Position numbers and translations under genes: made by a program. This document shows, one piece after another, positions 38,430 through 47,377 of a stretch of 64,000 nt of DNA. This DNA comes from Alcaligenes sp. SDU_A2. Its GTDB lineage: Bacteria > Pseudomonadota > Gammaproteobacteria > Burkholderiales > Burkholderiaceae_B. The notes under the pieces were generated by a model, which saw only the letters and a list, made by a program, of their open reading frames with translations, had not been told where the DNA came from and searched no databases. Each line of letters starts with the position of its first letter. Within the stretch, counting starts at the first letter, position 1. The stretch spans positions 2,604,001-2,668,000 of the forward strand of contig NZ_CP151273.1 of assembly GCF_038237375.1 (NCBI RefSeq), written 5' to 3'.

Positions 38430-39425
38430 ATGCACACACGCACAGAACACCCTGTCGGACTGACGATGGGCGATGCCGCCGGCATAGGCCCCGAAATCAT
38501 CGTCCGCCTTTACGAACAAGGCCTGCCCCATCCCGCCGTGGTCTACGGCGATGCACACGCCCTGCGCCGTGCCATAGCCTTGGTCGGCGCGCAGTCGCGC
38601 TGGCAGGTACAGGAGGTAGATACTCCGCTGCTCGCCCCGCCCGGCATCATTGCCGTGCTGAACCGCTGGCAGGCACTGCCTGAAGATCTGCCTTATGGCC
38701 AGGTCAATGCCCTGGCCGGACGCGGTGCCTACGAATATCTATGCCATGCCATCGACGACGCGCTGGCCGGACGCATCCGCGCCATCGTGACCGCGCCACT
38801 GAACAAACAGGCCATGCAGGCCGGTGGCATCGCCGCGCCCGGCCACACCGAGATCCTGGCCGCACGCAGCGGAACCGAACATTTCGCCATGATGCTGGCC
38901 AATGACGAGTTGCGCGTGATCCTGGTCACCATCCATGAAGCCCTTGCTCAGGTGCCCGCCCTGATTAGCCACGAACGCGTGTTGCAAACTATTTATCTAG
39001 CCCACCGCGCCTGCCTGCAAGCCGGTATTGCCCAGCCACGGGTGGCGGTGGCCGGGCTCAATCCCCATGCGGGCGAAGGCGGCAAGTTCGGCCATGAAGA
39101 AATCGAGCACATTGCCCCGGCCATTGCGCAAGCACGCCAGGAAGGACTGAATGTCAGCGGCCCCTGGCCGGGCGACACCATCTTTATGCGGGCCCGCCAA
39201 GGCGAATTCGACATTGTGGTGGCGCAGTACCACGACCAGGGCCTGATTCCCGTCAAGTATCTAGGGCTGGACCAGGGCGTGAACGTCACCGTGGGCCTGC
39301 CTTTCATCCGCACCAGCGTAGATCACGGCACCGCCTACGACATAGCCGGCCAAGGGCGTGCCGATGCCGCATCGCTGGCCAGCGCGTACCACCTGGCCCT
39401 GACCATGAGCGCGCACACCCCATGA
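38430..39425 (+). CDS. pdxA: 4-hydroxythreonine-4-phosphate dehydrogenase PdxA
   Basis: 331 residues. The metal-binding histidines are in APGHTEILA, GLNPHAGEGGKFG and AQYHDQGLIPVKYLGLDQG. It oxidises 4-phosphohydroxythreonine in vitamin B6 synthesis. It starts at ATG 38430, which lacks a Shine-Dalgarno and lies 15 nt after an intrinsic terminator; a longer frame from GTG 38373 would cross the terminator. The TTGACA hexamer just before the start is probably coincidental. The stop overlaps the next gene by 4 nt (ATGA). Confidence 0.94.
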   Translation: MHTRTEHPVGLTMGDAAGIGPEIIVRLYEQGLPHPAVVYGDAHALRRAIALVGAQSRWQVQEVDTPLLAPPGIIAVLNRWQALPEDLPYGQVNALAGRGAYEYLCHAIDDALAGRIRAIVTAPLNKQAMQAGGIAAPGHTEILAARSGTEHFAMMLANDELRVILVTIHEALAQVPALISHERVLQTIYLAHRACLQAGIAQPRVAVAGLNPHAGEGGKFGHEEIEHIAPAIAQARQEGLNVSGPWPGDTIFMRARQGEFDIVVAQYHDQGLIPVKYLGLDQGVNVTVGLPFIRTSVDHGTAYDIAGQGRADAASLASAYHLALTMSAHTP

Positions 39426-40393
39426 TAAAGCGCCTGCCCACCGACCCCTTCTTGCTCAAGCTGTTCGCGACCGTCGTGCTGGCCAGCCTGCTGCCCGCTC
39501 AGGGCTGGGGTGTTCCTCTGTTCCACCACGCCACCCAGATCGGCATCGCACTGCTGTTCTTTCTGCATGGCGCGCGTCTGTCGCGCGAGGCCATACTGGG
39601 CGGTCTGGCTCATTGGCGTCTGCACCTGGCCATTCTGTCGGTCACGTTTCTGCTGTTCCCGCTGCTGGGCACAGGCATGGCGGCCGTGCTGCGCCCCTGG
39701 TTGACGGAGAACCTCTACCTGGGCGTGCTGTTTCTGGCCTGTCTGCCCAGTACAGTGCAATCGGCCGTGGCCCTGACGGCGATAGCACGCGGCAACGTAC
39801 CGGCCTCTATCTGCAGCGCATCGGCCTCGACCTTACTGGGTGTATTCATCACTCCCTTGCTGATCAGTATTGTGTTGGCGGGAGCGACCTCCGCCCAGGC
39901 GGGCGTCTCTCTGGAGGCCGTCGGCAAGATCATGCTGCAACTGTTCTTTCCCTTTGTGTTCGGCCACCTGCTGCGGCCTTGGATAGGCGGCTGGGTGGGC
40001 AAGCACAATCAGTTGCTGAAAGTGGTGGATCAAGGCTCCATCTTGCTGGTGGTCTACACCGCTTTCTCGGGAGCGGTCGTGGGCGGCCTGTGGTCGTCCA
40101 CCCCGATCAGCGCCCTGCTGGTCATTGTGCTGGGCAACGCTGTTTTGTTGACGTTGGCGCAAGGACTGGCCTGGTTGCTGGGCGGCTGGCTGGGTTTTTC
40201 CCGGCCAGACCGTATCAGCCTGCTGATGTGCGGCTCTAACAAAAGCCTGAGCAGCGGCATTCCGATTGCCAATGTCCTGTTCGCCAGCAGTGCCGTCGGA
40301 GCCATCATCCTGCCCATCATGCTGTTTCACCAGTGGCAGTTACTGGTCTGCGCGTGGCTGGCGGGACGGCTGGGCCGAAACGGCCAGGACTGA
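39422..40393 (+). CDS. Bile acid:sodium symporter-family transporter
   Basis: 323 residues with about ten membrane helices and the SBF/YfeH-type pattern. The first helices include FHHATQIGIALLFFLHGARLS, followed by LACLPSTVQSAVALTAIARGN and, in the second repeat, SLLMCGSNKSLSSGIPIANVLF, where the CGSNKSLSSG block is diagnostic. Family members carry organic anions, but the substrate of this subgroup is not known. It is translationally coupled to pdxA, a pairing whose meaning is not obvious. Confidence 0.88.
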   Translation: MIKRLPTDPFLLKLFATVVLASLLPAQGWGVPLFHHATQIGIALLFFLHGARLSREAILGGLAHWRLHLAILSVTFLLFPLLGTGMAAVLRPWLTENLYLGVLFLACLPSTVQSAVALTAIARGNVPASICSASASTLLGVFITPLLISIVLAGATSAQAGVSLEAVGKIMLQLFFPFVFGHLLRPWIGGWVGKHNQLLKVVDQGSILLVVYTAFSGAVVGGLWSSTPISALLVIVLGNAVLLTLAQGLAWLLGGWLGFSRPDRISLLMCGSNKSLSSGIPIANVLFASSAVGAIILPIMLFHQWQLLVCAWLAGRLGRNGQD

Positions 40394-40488
40394 GGGGCGC
40401 TCGGAGCGAGGCGACGCCAGAACAAGGTTCTTCGCATCTTCTCGGGAACCACTGGTCATTCATGAGCAGAATACGAATGCCAGAAATC

Positions 40489-40721
40489 GCCGCTCAAGTC
40501 TAGGGCTGAGCCTCCTGGGCTGACGGCTTGCCGGTGCTGCGCACCGGTGCCCTTGTCAAGCACGCGGGCCGGGCGCAGCCTGAACTCCTGGGGTGTCTCG
40601 TCCACTGGACGAGACACAAGCACCCCAGTCGAACAGCAGGCCGCTTGCCTCCCGGCCCACGTACTTGCCGGCGGCAAGCCGTCTGACCCGCCCCCTCGCC
40701 CCAGCCCTAGACTTGAACGGC
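40489..40721 (-). repeat. Structured palindromic element, copy C
   Basis: 233 bp on the minus strand, 95 bp beyond the symporter stop. A perfect 15-bp outer repeat joins 40494-40508 with 40702-40716; a GCCG/CGGC clamp lies outside after one mismatch. Helix P2 is 17 bp with two wobbles. The core (GGGAGGCAAG to GAGTT) has the same 71-nt length as the other copies. The terminal hairpin is GTCTCGTCC-AGT-GGACGAGAC, and hairpin P6 has CCGGTGC arms. Confidence 0.85.
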
Positions 40722-40823
40722 TTGCACCGACTAGACGACGCATCAGTGGTCTTGAATACATCGCTACCACCCACGCCTCATCCCACTGACTCAATAGATC
40801 ACTCCAACGAAGAAACGCATTGA

Positions 40824-41056
40824 GCCGTTCGCAGGTGTGCGGGTCTCGTATGGGCGGGTAAGACGGTTTGCCGCAGGCGCAGGAACGATACGGGAGGCAA
40901 GCGCCGTTTTGTTCGAGCCCGACGCGTGTTGTTCGCCTGGGGGGCGAACAACCGGGCGAGTTAACGGCGCGCCCGTATCGCTCCTGCGACCAGGGTACCG
41001 GTGCGCAGCACCGGCAAGCCGTCAGCCCGAACGAGACCCGCACACCTGCGAACGGC
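40824..41056 (+). repeat. Structured palindromic element, copy D
   Basis: 233 bp bounded by a perfect 26-bp inverted repeat (40824-40849 with 41031-41056). Inner helices: GACGGTTTGCCG with CGGCAAGCCGTC, and P2 GGAACGATACGGG with CCCGTATCGCTCC. P3 is GCGCCGTT/AACGGCGC, P4 is GCCCG/CGGGC and P5 is TGTTCGCC/GGCGAACA. Same core length and loop sequences as copies A-C, but almost every helix has a different sequence. It lies 120 bp beyond the dnaB stop, reading against dnaB. Confidence 0.87.
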
Positions 41057-41115
41057 GGCTTCAGTCGTAACTCTTCCTTCCGACGACAAGTCCATTCCGA
41101 AGATCAGCGAAGAAC

Positions 41116-41154
41116 AAAAAAGCCAGTCAGCATAGAATGCCGGCTGGCTTTTTT
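41116..41154 (-). terminator. Rho-independent terminator of dnaB
   Basis: A-run, stem and T-run (AAAAAAGCCAG ... CTGGCTTTTTT) around a 17-nt loop region, giving a U-tract on either strand. It ends the dnaB transcript 22 nt after its stop and could act in both directions. Confidence 0.88.
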
Positions 41155-41176
41155 CACGAACGAACCGAATCCCGGC

Positions 41177-42547
41177 TTAGTTCGGCGTAAAGTTCAAGAA
41201 ACGCGTGCTGGCTCCGGCAAAGGTCAGGCGCACCGACCCGATGGGACCGTTACGCTGCTTGCCGATGATGATTTCCGCCGTGCCCTTGTCGGGCGAGTCA
41301 GGGTTATAGACTTCGTCGCGGTAAATAAACAGAATCAAGTCGGCATCCTGCTCGATAGCGCCTGACTCACGCAAGTCACTCATGACGGGCCGTTTGTTGG
41401 GGCGCTGTTCCAGGCTTCGGTTCAACTGCGACAGCGCAATCAGCGGACAATTCAACTCTTTGGCCAATCCCTTGAGCGAACGGCTGATTTCCGAAATTTC
41501 CGTAGCGCGGTTCTCGCCGCCGCTGGAGGACATCAGTTGCAGGTAGTCGATAATGATCAGCCCAAGCTGCCCGCATTGACGAGCCAGACGTCGGGCGCGG
41601 GCACGCACTTCCATCGAAGACAAGCCCGGCGTCTCGTCGATGTAGATCTGCGCTTCTTGCACCTGCTGCACAGCATGGGTCAGTCGCGGCCAGTCGTCGG
41701 CCGTAAGCTTGCCGGTACGCATGCGATGCTGATCTAGCATGCCTACCGAGCCGACCATACGCATGGCCAACTGCACCGCGCCCATTTCCATGGAAAACAC
41801 TGCCACGGGCAGGCCCTGCTCGATCGCAACGTGTTCGCCGATGTTCATGGAAAACGAGGTTTTACCCATGGACGGACGCCCTGCCACAATGACCAGATCC
41901 CCCGCCTGCAAGCCGGATGTCATTTTATCCAAATCGGCAAAGCCGGTAGGCACGCCGGTGACTTCGGAATCGCCTTCGCGGTGATAGAGCTCGTCGATAC
42001 GCTCGACGACCTGACTGAGCAAAGGCTGGATCTCCAGAAAACCTTGCGATCCGCGAGCACCTTCCTGCGCGATCTGGAACACACGTGTCTCGGCCTCGTC
42101 CAGAATCTGGCGCGCTTCCTTGCCTTGCGGGTTGAATGCAGCCGAAGAAATATCGTCAGCCACAGTAACCAGCTTGCGCAGCATGGAGCGTTCGCGCACG
42201 ATCTCGGCATAGCGACGGATATTGGCGGCCGATGGCGTGTTATGCGCCAGCGCATTCAGGTAGGCCAGACCGCCGACCTCTTCGTTCTTGCCGGCGACCG
42301 ACAAGGACTCGAATACAGTGACCACGTCAGCCGGGCGGGCCAGCCCGATCAGGCGGGTAATATGCTGCCAGATCAGTTTGTGATCGTGACGGTAGAAATC
42401 CTCGTCGGTGACAATGTCGGCCACCCGATCAAAAGCGGCATTATCCAGCAACAAGCCACCCAGAACGGACTGTTCCGCCTCGATGGAATGGGGCGGAACC
42501 CGCAAATAATCCAGGGTCGAATCGGTTTGAGCAGTCTTGCTTTCCAC
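41177..42547 (-). CDS. dnaB: Replicative DNA helicase DnaB
   Basis: 456 residues from GTG 42547, chosen because GAAGG lies 7 nt upstream; a TTG at 42568 also is in frame. The DnaB N-terminal domain is RVPPHSIEAEQSVLGGL. The RecA-like C-terminal domain has Walker A GRPSMGKTS, Walker B IIIDYLQLM and the arginine finger region RNGPIGSVRLTF. It is the hexameric helicase that unwinds the replication fork. Located downstream of the ribosomal protein operon rpsF-priB-rpsR-rplI, separated by a terminator. Confidence 0.97.
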   Translation of the reverse strand: MESKTAQTDSTLDYLRVPPHSIEAEQSVLGGLLLDNAAFDRVADIVTDEDFYRHDHKLIWQHITRLIGLARPADVVTVFESLSVAGKNEEVGGLAYLNALAHNTPSAANIRRYAEIVRERSMLRKLVTVADDISSAAFNPQGKEARQILDEAETRVFQIAQEGARGSQGFLEIQPLLSQVVERIDELYHREGDSEVTGVPTGFADLDKMTSGLQAGDLVIVAGRPSMGKTSFSMNIGEHVAIEQGLPVAVFSMEMGAVQLAMRMVGSVGMLDQHRMRTGKLTADDWPRLTHAVQQVQEAQIYIDETPGLSSMEVRARARRLARQCGQLGLIIIDYLQLMSSSGGENRATEISEISRSLKGLAKELNCPLIALSQLNRSLEQRPNKRPVMSDLRESGAIEQDADLILFIYRDEVYNPDSPDKGTAEIIIGKQRNGPIGSVRLTFAGASTRFLNFTPN

Positions 42548-42652
42548 GCACACACCTTCAAAAATCAAAAAATCCCATGCTGTATGGCTTATATGCCTGC
42601 CTGCAGCGTTGTGGAAAGTTTCCGCCTTAACTTAAAAGAAAAAGCAGAAAAC

Positions 42653-42680
42653 AAAAAAGCCGGCTTGCACCGGCTTTTTT
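42653..42680 (-). terminator. Rho-independent terminator of the rpsF operon
   Basis: AAAAAAGCCGG and CCGGCTTTTTT arms around a 6-nt loop. The symmetric A/T tails make it bidirectional; it lies 54 nt beyond the rplI stop. Confidence 0.92.
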
Positions 42681-42734
42681 GAGGCTTGGCCGGCACATTC
42701 CATAAAGGAATGTACCACGGGCGAAGCGGCAGGC

Positions 42735-43190
42735 TTAGGCGACGTCGCCCTGCACCACCACAGCGATGTCGGCCACGACATCAGCGTGCAACACGACTTG
42801 CACAGGGTACTCGCCAACGGCTTTCAGATGGCCGTCGGGCAGGCGAACCTGGGTCTTGACGATTTCGGCGTAGCCTGCACCCTGCAGGGCAGCGGCGATA
42901 TCCATCGTGGTGACCGAACCGAACAGACGACCGTCCACGCCGGCTTTCTGAACCAGCGTAAAGGATTGACCGCTCAGCTTTTCGTTCAGGGCCTGGGCGG
43001 CAGCCAGTTTTTCGGCTTGCAGTTTTTCCAGTTCGGCACGGCGTGCTTCAAATTCCTGCAGAGCGGCAGCCGTAGCACGGCGGGCGATCTTGCGGGGCAG
43101 CAGGAAATTGCGGGCATAACCATCACGCACGCGAACCACGTCACCCAGATTACCCAGGTTGGCGACTTTTTCGAGCAAAATGACTTGCAT
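42735..43190 (-). CDS. rplI: 50S ribosomal protein L9
   Basis: 151 residues. It opens [19 protein letters not shown] with the N-terminal RNA-binding domain, followed by the signature [12 protein letters not shown] and a long helical linker to the C-terminal domain. L9 binds 23S rRNA domain V and stabilises ribosome spacing and frame fidelity. It is the last gene of the rpsF-priB-rpsR-rplI operon, preceded by GAGGAAC. Confidence 0.98.
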   Translation of the reverse strand: MQVILLEKVANLGNLGDVVRVRDGYARNFLLPRKIARRATAAALQEFEARRAELEKLQAEKLAAAQALNEKLSGQSFTLVQKAGVDGRLFGSVTTMDIAAALQGAGYAEIVKTQVRLPDGHLKAVGEYPVQVVLHADVVADIAVVVQGDVA

Positions 43191-43208
43191 GACTAATGTT
43201 CCTCTGGA

Positions 43209-43481
43209 TTATTTGTGGTTGTCGGTGTACGGCAACAGAGCCAGGAAACGCGCGCGCTTGATAGCGGTGTCCAGCTGACGCTGGTAGTGCGCTTTCGTGC
43301 CAGTCAGACGTGCGGGGATGATCTTGCCATTTTCCTGGATGAAGTCACGCAGGGTGTCCAGATCTTTGTAATCGATTTCTTCAACGCCAGCGACGGTGAA
43401 GCGGCAGAATTTGCGGCGCTTGAACAGTGGGTTCTGTTGTGCAAATTTGCGTTTTTTGTCTTTGCCTCTACGGAAAGCCAT
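43209..43481 (-). CDS. rpsR: 30S ribosomal protein S18
   Basis: 90 residues with the S18 core: [23 protein letters not shown], then [34 protein letters not shown]18 pairs with S6 on the small-subunit platform, and its gene lies 91 nt from priB and 18 nt from rplI. The N-terminus carries an extra lysine-rich stretch ([18 protein letters not shown]), common in this group. Confidence 0.98.
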   Translation of the reverse strand: MAFRRGKDKKRKFAQQNPLFKRRKFCRFTVAGVEEIDYKDLDTLRDFIQENGKIIPARLTGTKAHYQRQLDTAIKRARFLALLPYTDNHK

Positions 43482-43572
43482 TTTGAGCCTCGTTAGTAAC
43501 CGGACAAAGTCCGGGAGAATTCAGTGTGAAGCGATGTGTAAGTGAACACGTCGCGACGATCGAGCCAGACTG

Positions 43573-43890
43573 TCAGACCGTGGCGGTGGCCTGCCCTGCA
43601 AAGTGACGCTGAAATTGCTGCACATGCAGCACCAGACGCGTAGACCCTTTGCGGGCCGGGGCGATAAATCCCTGAACTTGCAGACGGGCTCCCAAAGGAG
43701 TGTCCACCAAGGCCAAAGCATGCTCACCCAAAGCCACCACCTGCATCGCCAGAGCGATTTGCCGGGGATGGCCGGCTTCCATCACGGAGGATTCGTGTTC
43801 CAGAGCCAATTCCAGGGCTGGGACACCGGCCGGCGTATAGCGCAGCGGCTTGATGTCGATAAGTTGCCCGTCGAGACTGATCTGGTTCAC
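43573..43890 (-). CDS. priB: Primosomal replication protein PriB
   Basis: 105 residues, an OB-fold single-strand-binding-like protein (YTPAGVPALELALEHESSVMEAG, then ARLQVQGFIAPARKGSTRLVLHVQQFQ). PriB binds ssDNA and helps PriA restart stalled forks by reloading DnaB. The location between rpsF and rpsR is the classical betaproteobacterial and gammaproteobacterial arrangement, and the gene is 13 nt downstream of rpsF. Confidence 0.95.
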   Translation of the reverse strand: MNQISLDGQLIDIKPLRYTPAGVPALELALEHESSVMEAGHPRQIALAMQVVALGEHALALVDTPLGARLQVQGFIAPARKGSTRLVLHVQQFQRHFAGQATATV

Positions 43891-43903
43891 GCAGTCGGAA
43901 CTA

Positions 43904-44287
43904 TTATTCTTCAGCTTCAGCCGCTGGTGCGCTGGCTTCTGCCGTTGCCTTGCGCGCTTCTTCGCGCTCGACGGACTTCATCATGACCGAAGCGCCTTCA
44001 GGGGCTTTCTTCGCGCCGGCGATGAGGTAACGCAGAATGGCGTCGTTGTAGCGGAAGGAATGCTCCAGTTCGTCCAGGATGGACTGACCGCATTCGATGT
44101 TCAGGCACACGTAGTGAGCCTTAACCAGTTTCTGGATGGGGTATGCCAGTTGACGGCGGCCCCAGTCTTCCAGGCGGTGGATGGTGCCGCCGGCGGAAGT
44201 GACGATCGCCGAATAGCGCTCGACCATGGCGGGCACTTGCTCGCTTTGATCGGGATGCACAATGAACACTACTTCGTAGTGACGCAT
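43904..44287 (-). CDS. rpsF: 30S ribosomal protein S6
   Basis: 127 residues from ATG 44287 (AAGGAG is 6 nt upstream). [19 protein letters not shown] is the standard S6 start, with [21 protein letters not shown] further on. An Ala/Glu-rich tail ([13 protein letters not shown]) follows the fold, as in S6 proteins that receive post-translational glutamates. First gene of the operon; the promoter at 44395-44424 is the best visible start site. Confidence 0.98.
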   Translation of the reverse strand: MRHYEVVFIVHPDQSEQVPAMVERYSAIVTSAGGTIHRLEDWGRRQLAYPIQKLVKAHYVCLNIECGQSILDELEHSFRYNDAILRYLIAGAKKAPEGASVMMKSVEREEARKATAEASAPAAEAEE

Positions 44288-44394
44288 GAAACAACTCCTT
44301 GTGGATATCGCCTGTCTGCACCCCGCCAACTACGCAAAAGCACACCAGACGCGACAGCCCGCCCGCTAATTTCGGGTCGAGCAAGAAACCATAA

Positions 44395-44424
44395 ATTCTA
44401 GCACCAGGCCAGCACGGCTGACAA
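44395..44424 (-). promoter_or_regulatory. Likely sigma-70 promoter of the rpsF operon
   Basis: On the minus strand TTGTCA and TAGAAT are separated by 18 nt, very near consensus. The -10 box lies 107 nt upstream of the rpsF ATG, leaving a leader of about 100 nt that could fold for autoregulation by S6/S18, which is known in related operons. Confidence 0.65.
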
Positions 44425-44435
44425 GATGCAATGCA

Positions 44436-45239
44436 TCAGCCTTCTACGCTGGCGTAGGCGGAATGATTGTGGATGGACTCGAAATTCTCGGCCTCGATGC
44501 GATAACGCAACACTCCAGGCAAGGAACGCACGGTGACGGCCACATCGCGCACCAGGTCTTCGACAAATTTAGGGTTGTCGTAGGCCTGTTCAGTGACGTA
44601 TTTTTCGTCGCTGCGCTTGAGCAGCCCCCACAGTTCGCACGAAGCCTGGCTTTCCACACGCCGGATCAAGGCAGGCAGATCGATGGCAGCGGGATCGCTA
44701 AACACGGCCTGCACGGTAACGTGCGAACGCTGATTATGCGCACCGTATTCGGAGATGGCCTTGGAGCACGGGCACAGACTGGTGACCGGCACCAGCACGG
44801 ACAGCTCGAACTCGGGCTGCTCGCCCTGGGCCACGCGGGCGGTCCAGCTCAGCGTGTAATCCATCAGACTGGCCACGCCCGAAACCGGCGCGATTTTCTC
44901 CAGGAATACCGGAAAAGAGGCGCTGATGTCACCGCGCCCGGCATTGAGCAGCGGCAGCATTTCCTGGGCCATCTGCACGAAGCCGACCGGCGTCAAGGGC
45001 TGGCGACGGTATTGTTCGAGCAGCGCCACAAAGCGCGACATATGCGTGCCTTTTTCCTCGGGCGGCAAGGCCACCGTCAGCTCCCACTGAGCAACGGTGG
45101 GCACAGGCCCCTGCCCCAGGTCCAGCATCATCGGATGGCGAACCCCGCGCACGCCCACGCGCTGGATGGCAACATGGCGCGTATCCACGCTGCTTTGCAC
45201 ATCCGGCATGATCAAGGGTTTTTCCGACACTGTATTCAT
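44436..45239 (-). CDS. folE2: GTP cyclohydrolase FolE2 (type IB)
   Basis: 267 residues of the FolE2 family. The catalytic cysteine pair lies in [24 protein letters not shown], and [14 protein letters not shown]-type strands surround it. It makes dihydroneopterin triphosphate from GTP for folate synthesis and is a metal-tolerant alternative to zinc-dependent FolE. In several proteobacteria folE2 is induced by zinc limitation through Zur; a 12-bp inverted repeat in the upstream gap is a candidate control site but no regulator can be assigned. Confidence 0.95.
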   Translation of the reverse strand: MNTVSEKPLIMPDVQSSVDTRHVAIQRVGVRGVRHPMMLDLGQGPVPTVAQWELTVALPPEEKGTHMSRFVALLEQYRRQPLTPVGFVQMAQEMLPLLNAGRGDISASFPVFLEKIAPVSGVASLMDYTLSWTARVAQGEQPEFELSVLVPVTSLCPCSKAISEYGAHNQRSHVTVQAVFSDPAAIDLPALIRRVESQASCELWGLLKRSDEKYVTEQAYDNPKFVEDLVRDVAVTVRSLPGVLRYRIEAENFESIHNHSAYASVEG

Positions 45240-45300
45240 ATCAGTCAGTCCGGTCGCCGCAGAGCGACAACCGCAATTAATCCGTAATAAGTGATTATCT

Positions 45301-45333
45301 TACGGTTATCGACCCGACAGTTCGATAACCGTA
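45301..45333. promoter_or_regulatory. 12-bp perfect inverted repeat upstream of folE2
   Basis: TACGGTTATCGA and TCGATAACCGTA flank a 9-nt spacer, 61 bp upstream of the folE2 start and 54 bp beyond the dxs stop. No U-tract follows on the minus strand, so an operator or a stable 5'-leader hairpin is more likely than a terminator. The GTTATC/GATAAC half sites recall Zur boxes, but the spacing does not match. Confidence 0.55.
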
Positions 45334-45387
45334 TGAACAAAGCGAATATTTACGTCTTTGCCGACCCACCAGAGCCGGCAAAGTGCA

Positions 45388-47265
45388 TCAGGCCTCAAGC
45401 AAACATGAGAAATGCTCACGGATGGCGTGCTCTATGCCCGTCGCATCCAAACCAAGTTCGGCAGCGATTTTTTTCTGGTCGCCGTGATCGATGAACTCGT
45501 CCGGATAACCCAACTGCAACACCGGCGCGGCAATACCGGCACGAGCGAAAAACTCCAGCACCGCACTGCCGGCCCCGCCCATGATGCAGGCCTCTTCCAG
45601 AGTGACAAATGCTTGATGCCCCTGTACCAGATCCTGCAGCAAGGTCTCATCCAGCGGTTTGACGAAGCGCATGTCCACGACAGTGGCATCCAGACTCTCG
45701 GCAGCCTTCAGGGCTTCGTACAGAATAGGGCCGAAAGCCAGCAAAGCCAGGCCCTTGCCCTGACGGCGCACCACACCCTTGCCCAGCGGCACCGTGGCCA
45801 GATCGTCGCCAGCCGGCACGCCCGCGCCTGCGCCGCGCGGATAGCGCACCGAACTTGGGCCGGGATGCTGATAGCAACAGGTCAACAGCAAGCGGGCTTC
45901 GCGCTCGTCGGACGGCGTGGCGACCACCATATTAGGGATGCAGCGCAGAAACGCAATATCGTAATTGCCGGCATGCGTCGCCCCATCCGCACCGACGATG
46001 CCGGCGCGATCCAGCGCGAAGGTAACATCCAGATTCTGCAGGGCCACATCGTGAATCAATTGATCGTAACCGCGCTGCAGAAAGGTCGAGTAAATGGCCA
46101 CGACTGGCTTTTGCCCTTCGCAGGCCAAACCGGCCGCAAAGGTGACGGCATGCTGCTCGGCAATGCCCACATCAAAATAACGACGCGCAAATTTCTGCTC
46201 GAACTCCACCATGCCGCTGCCTTCGCGCATGGCCGGCGTAATGCCGTACAGCCTGGGGTCTTCGGCGGCCATATCGCACAGCCACTGGCCGAACACCTGC
46301 GTAAACGTAGGTCGGGGCGGAGTGGCCGGCTGAACCAATCCTACTGATGGATCGAATTTGCCCGGACCATGATAAAGAACCGGGTCGGCCTCGGCCAGCT
46401 TATAGCCCTGCCCTTTACGGGTGACCACATGCAAAAACTGCAAGCCGCCTAATTCGCGCAGATTACTCAGCGTATCGACCAAGGCATCCAGGTCGTGGCC
46501 ATCGATAGGGCCCACATAGTTAAAGCCCAGTTCTTCGAACAGGGTAGCCGGTGTAAGCATGCCCTTGGCATGGCCTTCAAACTTCCGGGCCAGATCCAAT
46601 ACCGGCGGCACATGCTGCAGCACGGCACGACCTACATTCTTGGCCGCTGCGTAAAAGCGGCCCGACATCAGACGGGCCAGATAATGGTTCAAGGCTCCCA
46701 CGGGCGGGGAGATGGACATGTCGTTGTCGTTGAGTACGACCAGTACGTTGACATCTGGGGTGACGCCCGCATTGTTCAAAGCTTCGAACGCCATGCCCGC
46801 CGTCATGGCCCCGTCGCCGATGACGGCAATGTGCTGACGATCGATGCCGGCGTTACGCGAGGCCACCGCCATGCCCAACACAGCGGAGATCGATGTGGAC
46901 GAATGGGCTGTGCCAAAATCGTCGTAACGCGACTCGGAACGCTTGGGAAAGCCGGAAATACCGCCCTTCTGGCGCAAGGAACCCATCTGTTCGCGCCGAC
47001 CGGTCAGAATTTTGTGCGGGTAGGACTGATGGCCCACATCCCACACGATACGGTCGTGAGGGGTATCAAAGACATAATGCAGGGCCGTGGTCAGCTCGAC
47101 CGTGCCCAGATTGGACGACAGATGCCCCCCCGTTCTGGATACGGACTGCAGAACAAATTCCCGCAACTGACGGGCCAGTTCGGGAAGATCGCGCTGATCG
47201 AGCTTGCGCAGGTCAGCGGGCGACTGTATCTGTTCTAGAGAAACGGTTGTCATACTGAAGGACAT
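45388..47265 (-). CDS. dxs: 1-deoxy-D-xylulose-5-phosphate synthase
   Basis: 625 residues. The thiamine-diphosphate motif is [18 protein letters not shown]...VLNDND (about 151-180), [13 protein letters not shown] lies upstream and [18 protein letters not shown] is the pyrimidine-binding part. It makes DXP from pyruvate and glyceraldehyde phosphate, the first step of the MEP isoprenoid pathway. ATG 47265 has GGA nearby; ATG 47253 is the alternative. It follows ispA by 112 nt, so isoprenoid precursor and chain-elongation genes are neighbours. Confidence 0.97.
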   Translation of the reverse strand: MSFSMTTVSLEQIQSPADLRKLDQRDLPELARQLREFVLQSVSRTGGHLSSNLGTVELTTALHYVFDTPHDRIVWDVGHQSYPHKILTGRREQMGSLRQKGGISGFPKRSESRYDDFGTAHSSTSISAVLGMAVASRNAGIDRQHIAVIGDGAMTAGMAFEALNNAGVTPDVNVLVVLNDNDMSISPPVGALNHYLARLMSGRFYAAAKNVGRAVLQHVPPVLDLARKFEGHAKGMLTPATLFEELGFNYVGPIDGHDLDALVDTLSNLRELGGLQFLHVVTRKGQGYKLAEADPVLYHGPGKFDPSVGLVQPATPPRPTFTQVFGQWLCDMAAEDPRLYGITPAMREGSGMVEFEQKFARRYFDVGIAEQHAVTFAAGLACEGQKPVVAIYSTFLQRGYDQLIHDVALQNLDVTFALDRAGIVGADGATHAGNYDIAFLRCIPNMVVATPSDEREARLLLTCCYQHPGPSSVRYPRGAGAGVPAGDDLATVPLGKGVVRRQGKGLALLAFGPILYEALKAAESLDATVVDMRFVKPLDETLLQDLVQGHQAFVTLEEACIMGGAGSAVLEFFARAGIAAPVLQLGYPDEFIDHGDQKKIAAELGLDATGIEHAIREHFSCLLEA

Positions 47266-47377
47266 CTATCCGGGCAAATAAGTGGAACGACGCTGCCAGG
47301 CAAGCGTCGTCAATCGGTTATTGTAAATCGCTTCGCGGCCAGCGCCAAAACCGGTGCCAAACCGCCTTGCACACGCC

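Noticed and set aside
40456-41043. 195-codon minus-strand frame across copies C and D
   Set aside because: It consists almost entirely of element sequence; the helix pairing explains the conservation, and there is no start signal.
40489-41056. CRISPR array or integron attC sites
   Set aside because: There is no regular repeat-spacer pattern, and the attC core sites (GTTRRRY/RYYYAAC) and an integrase are missing.
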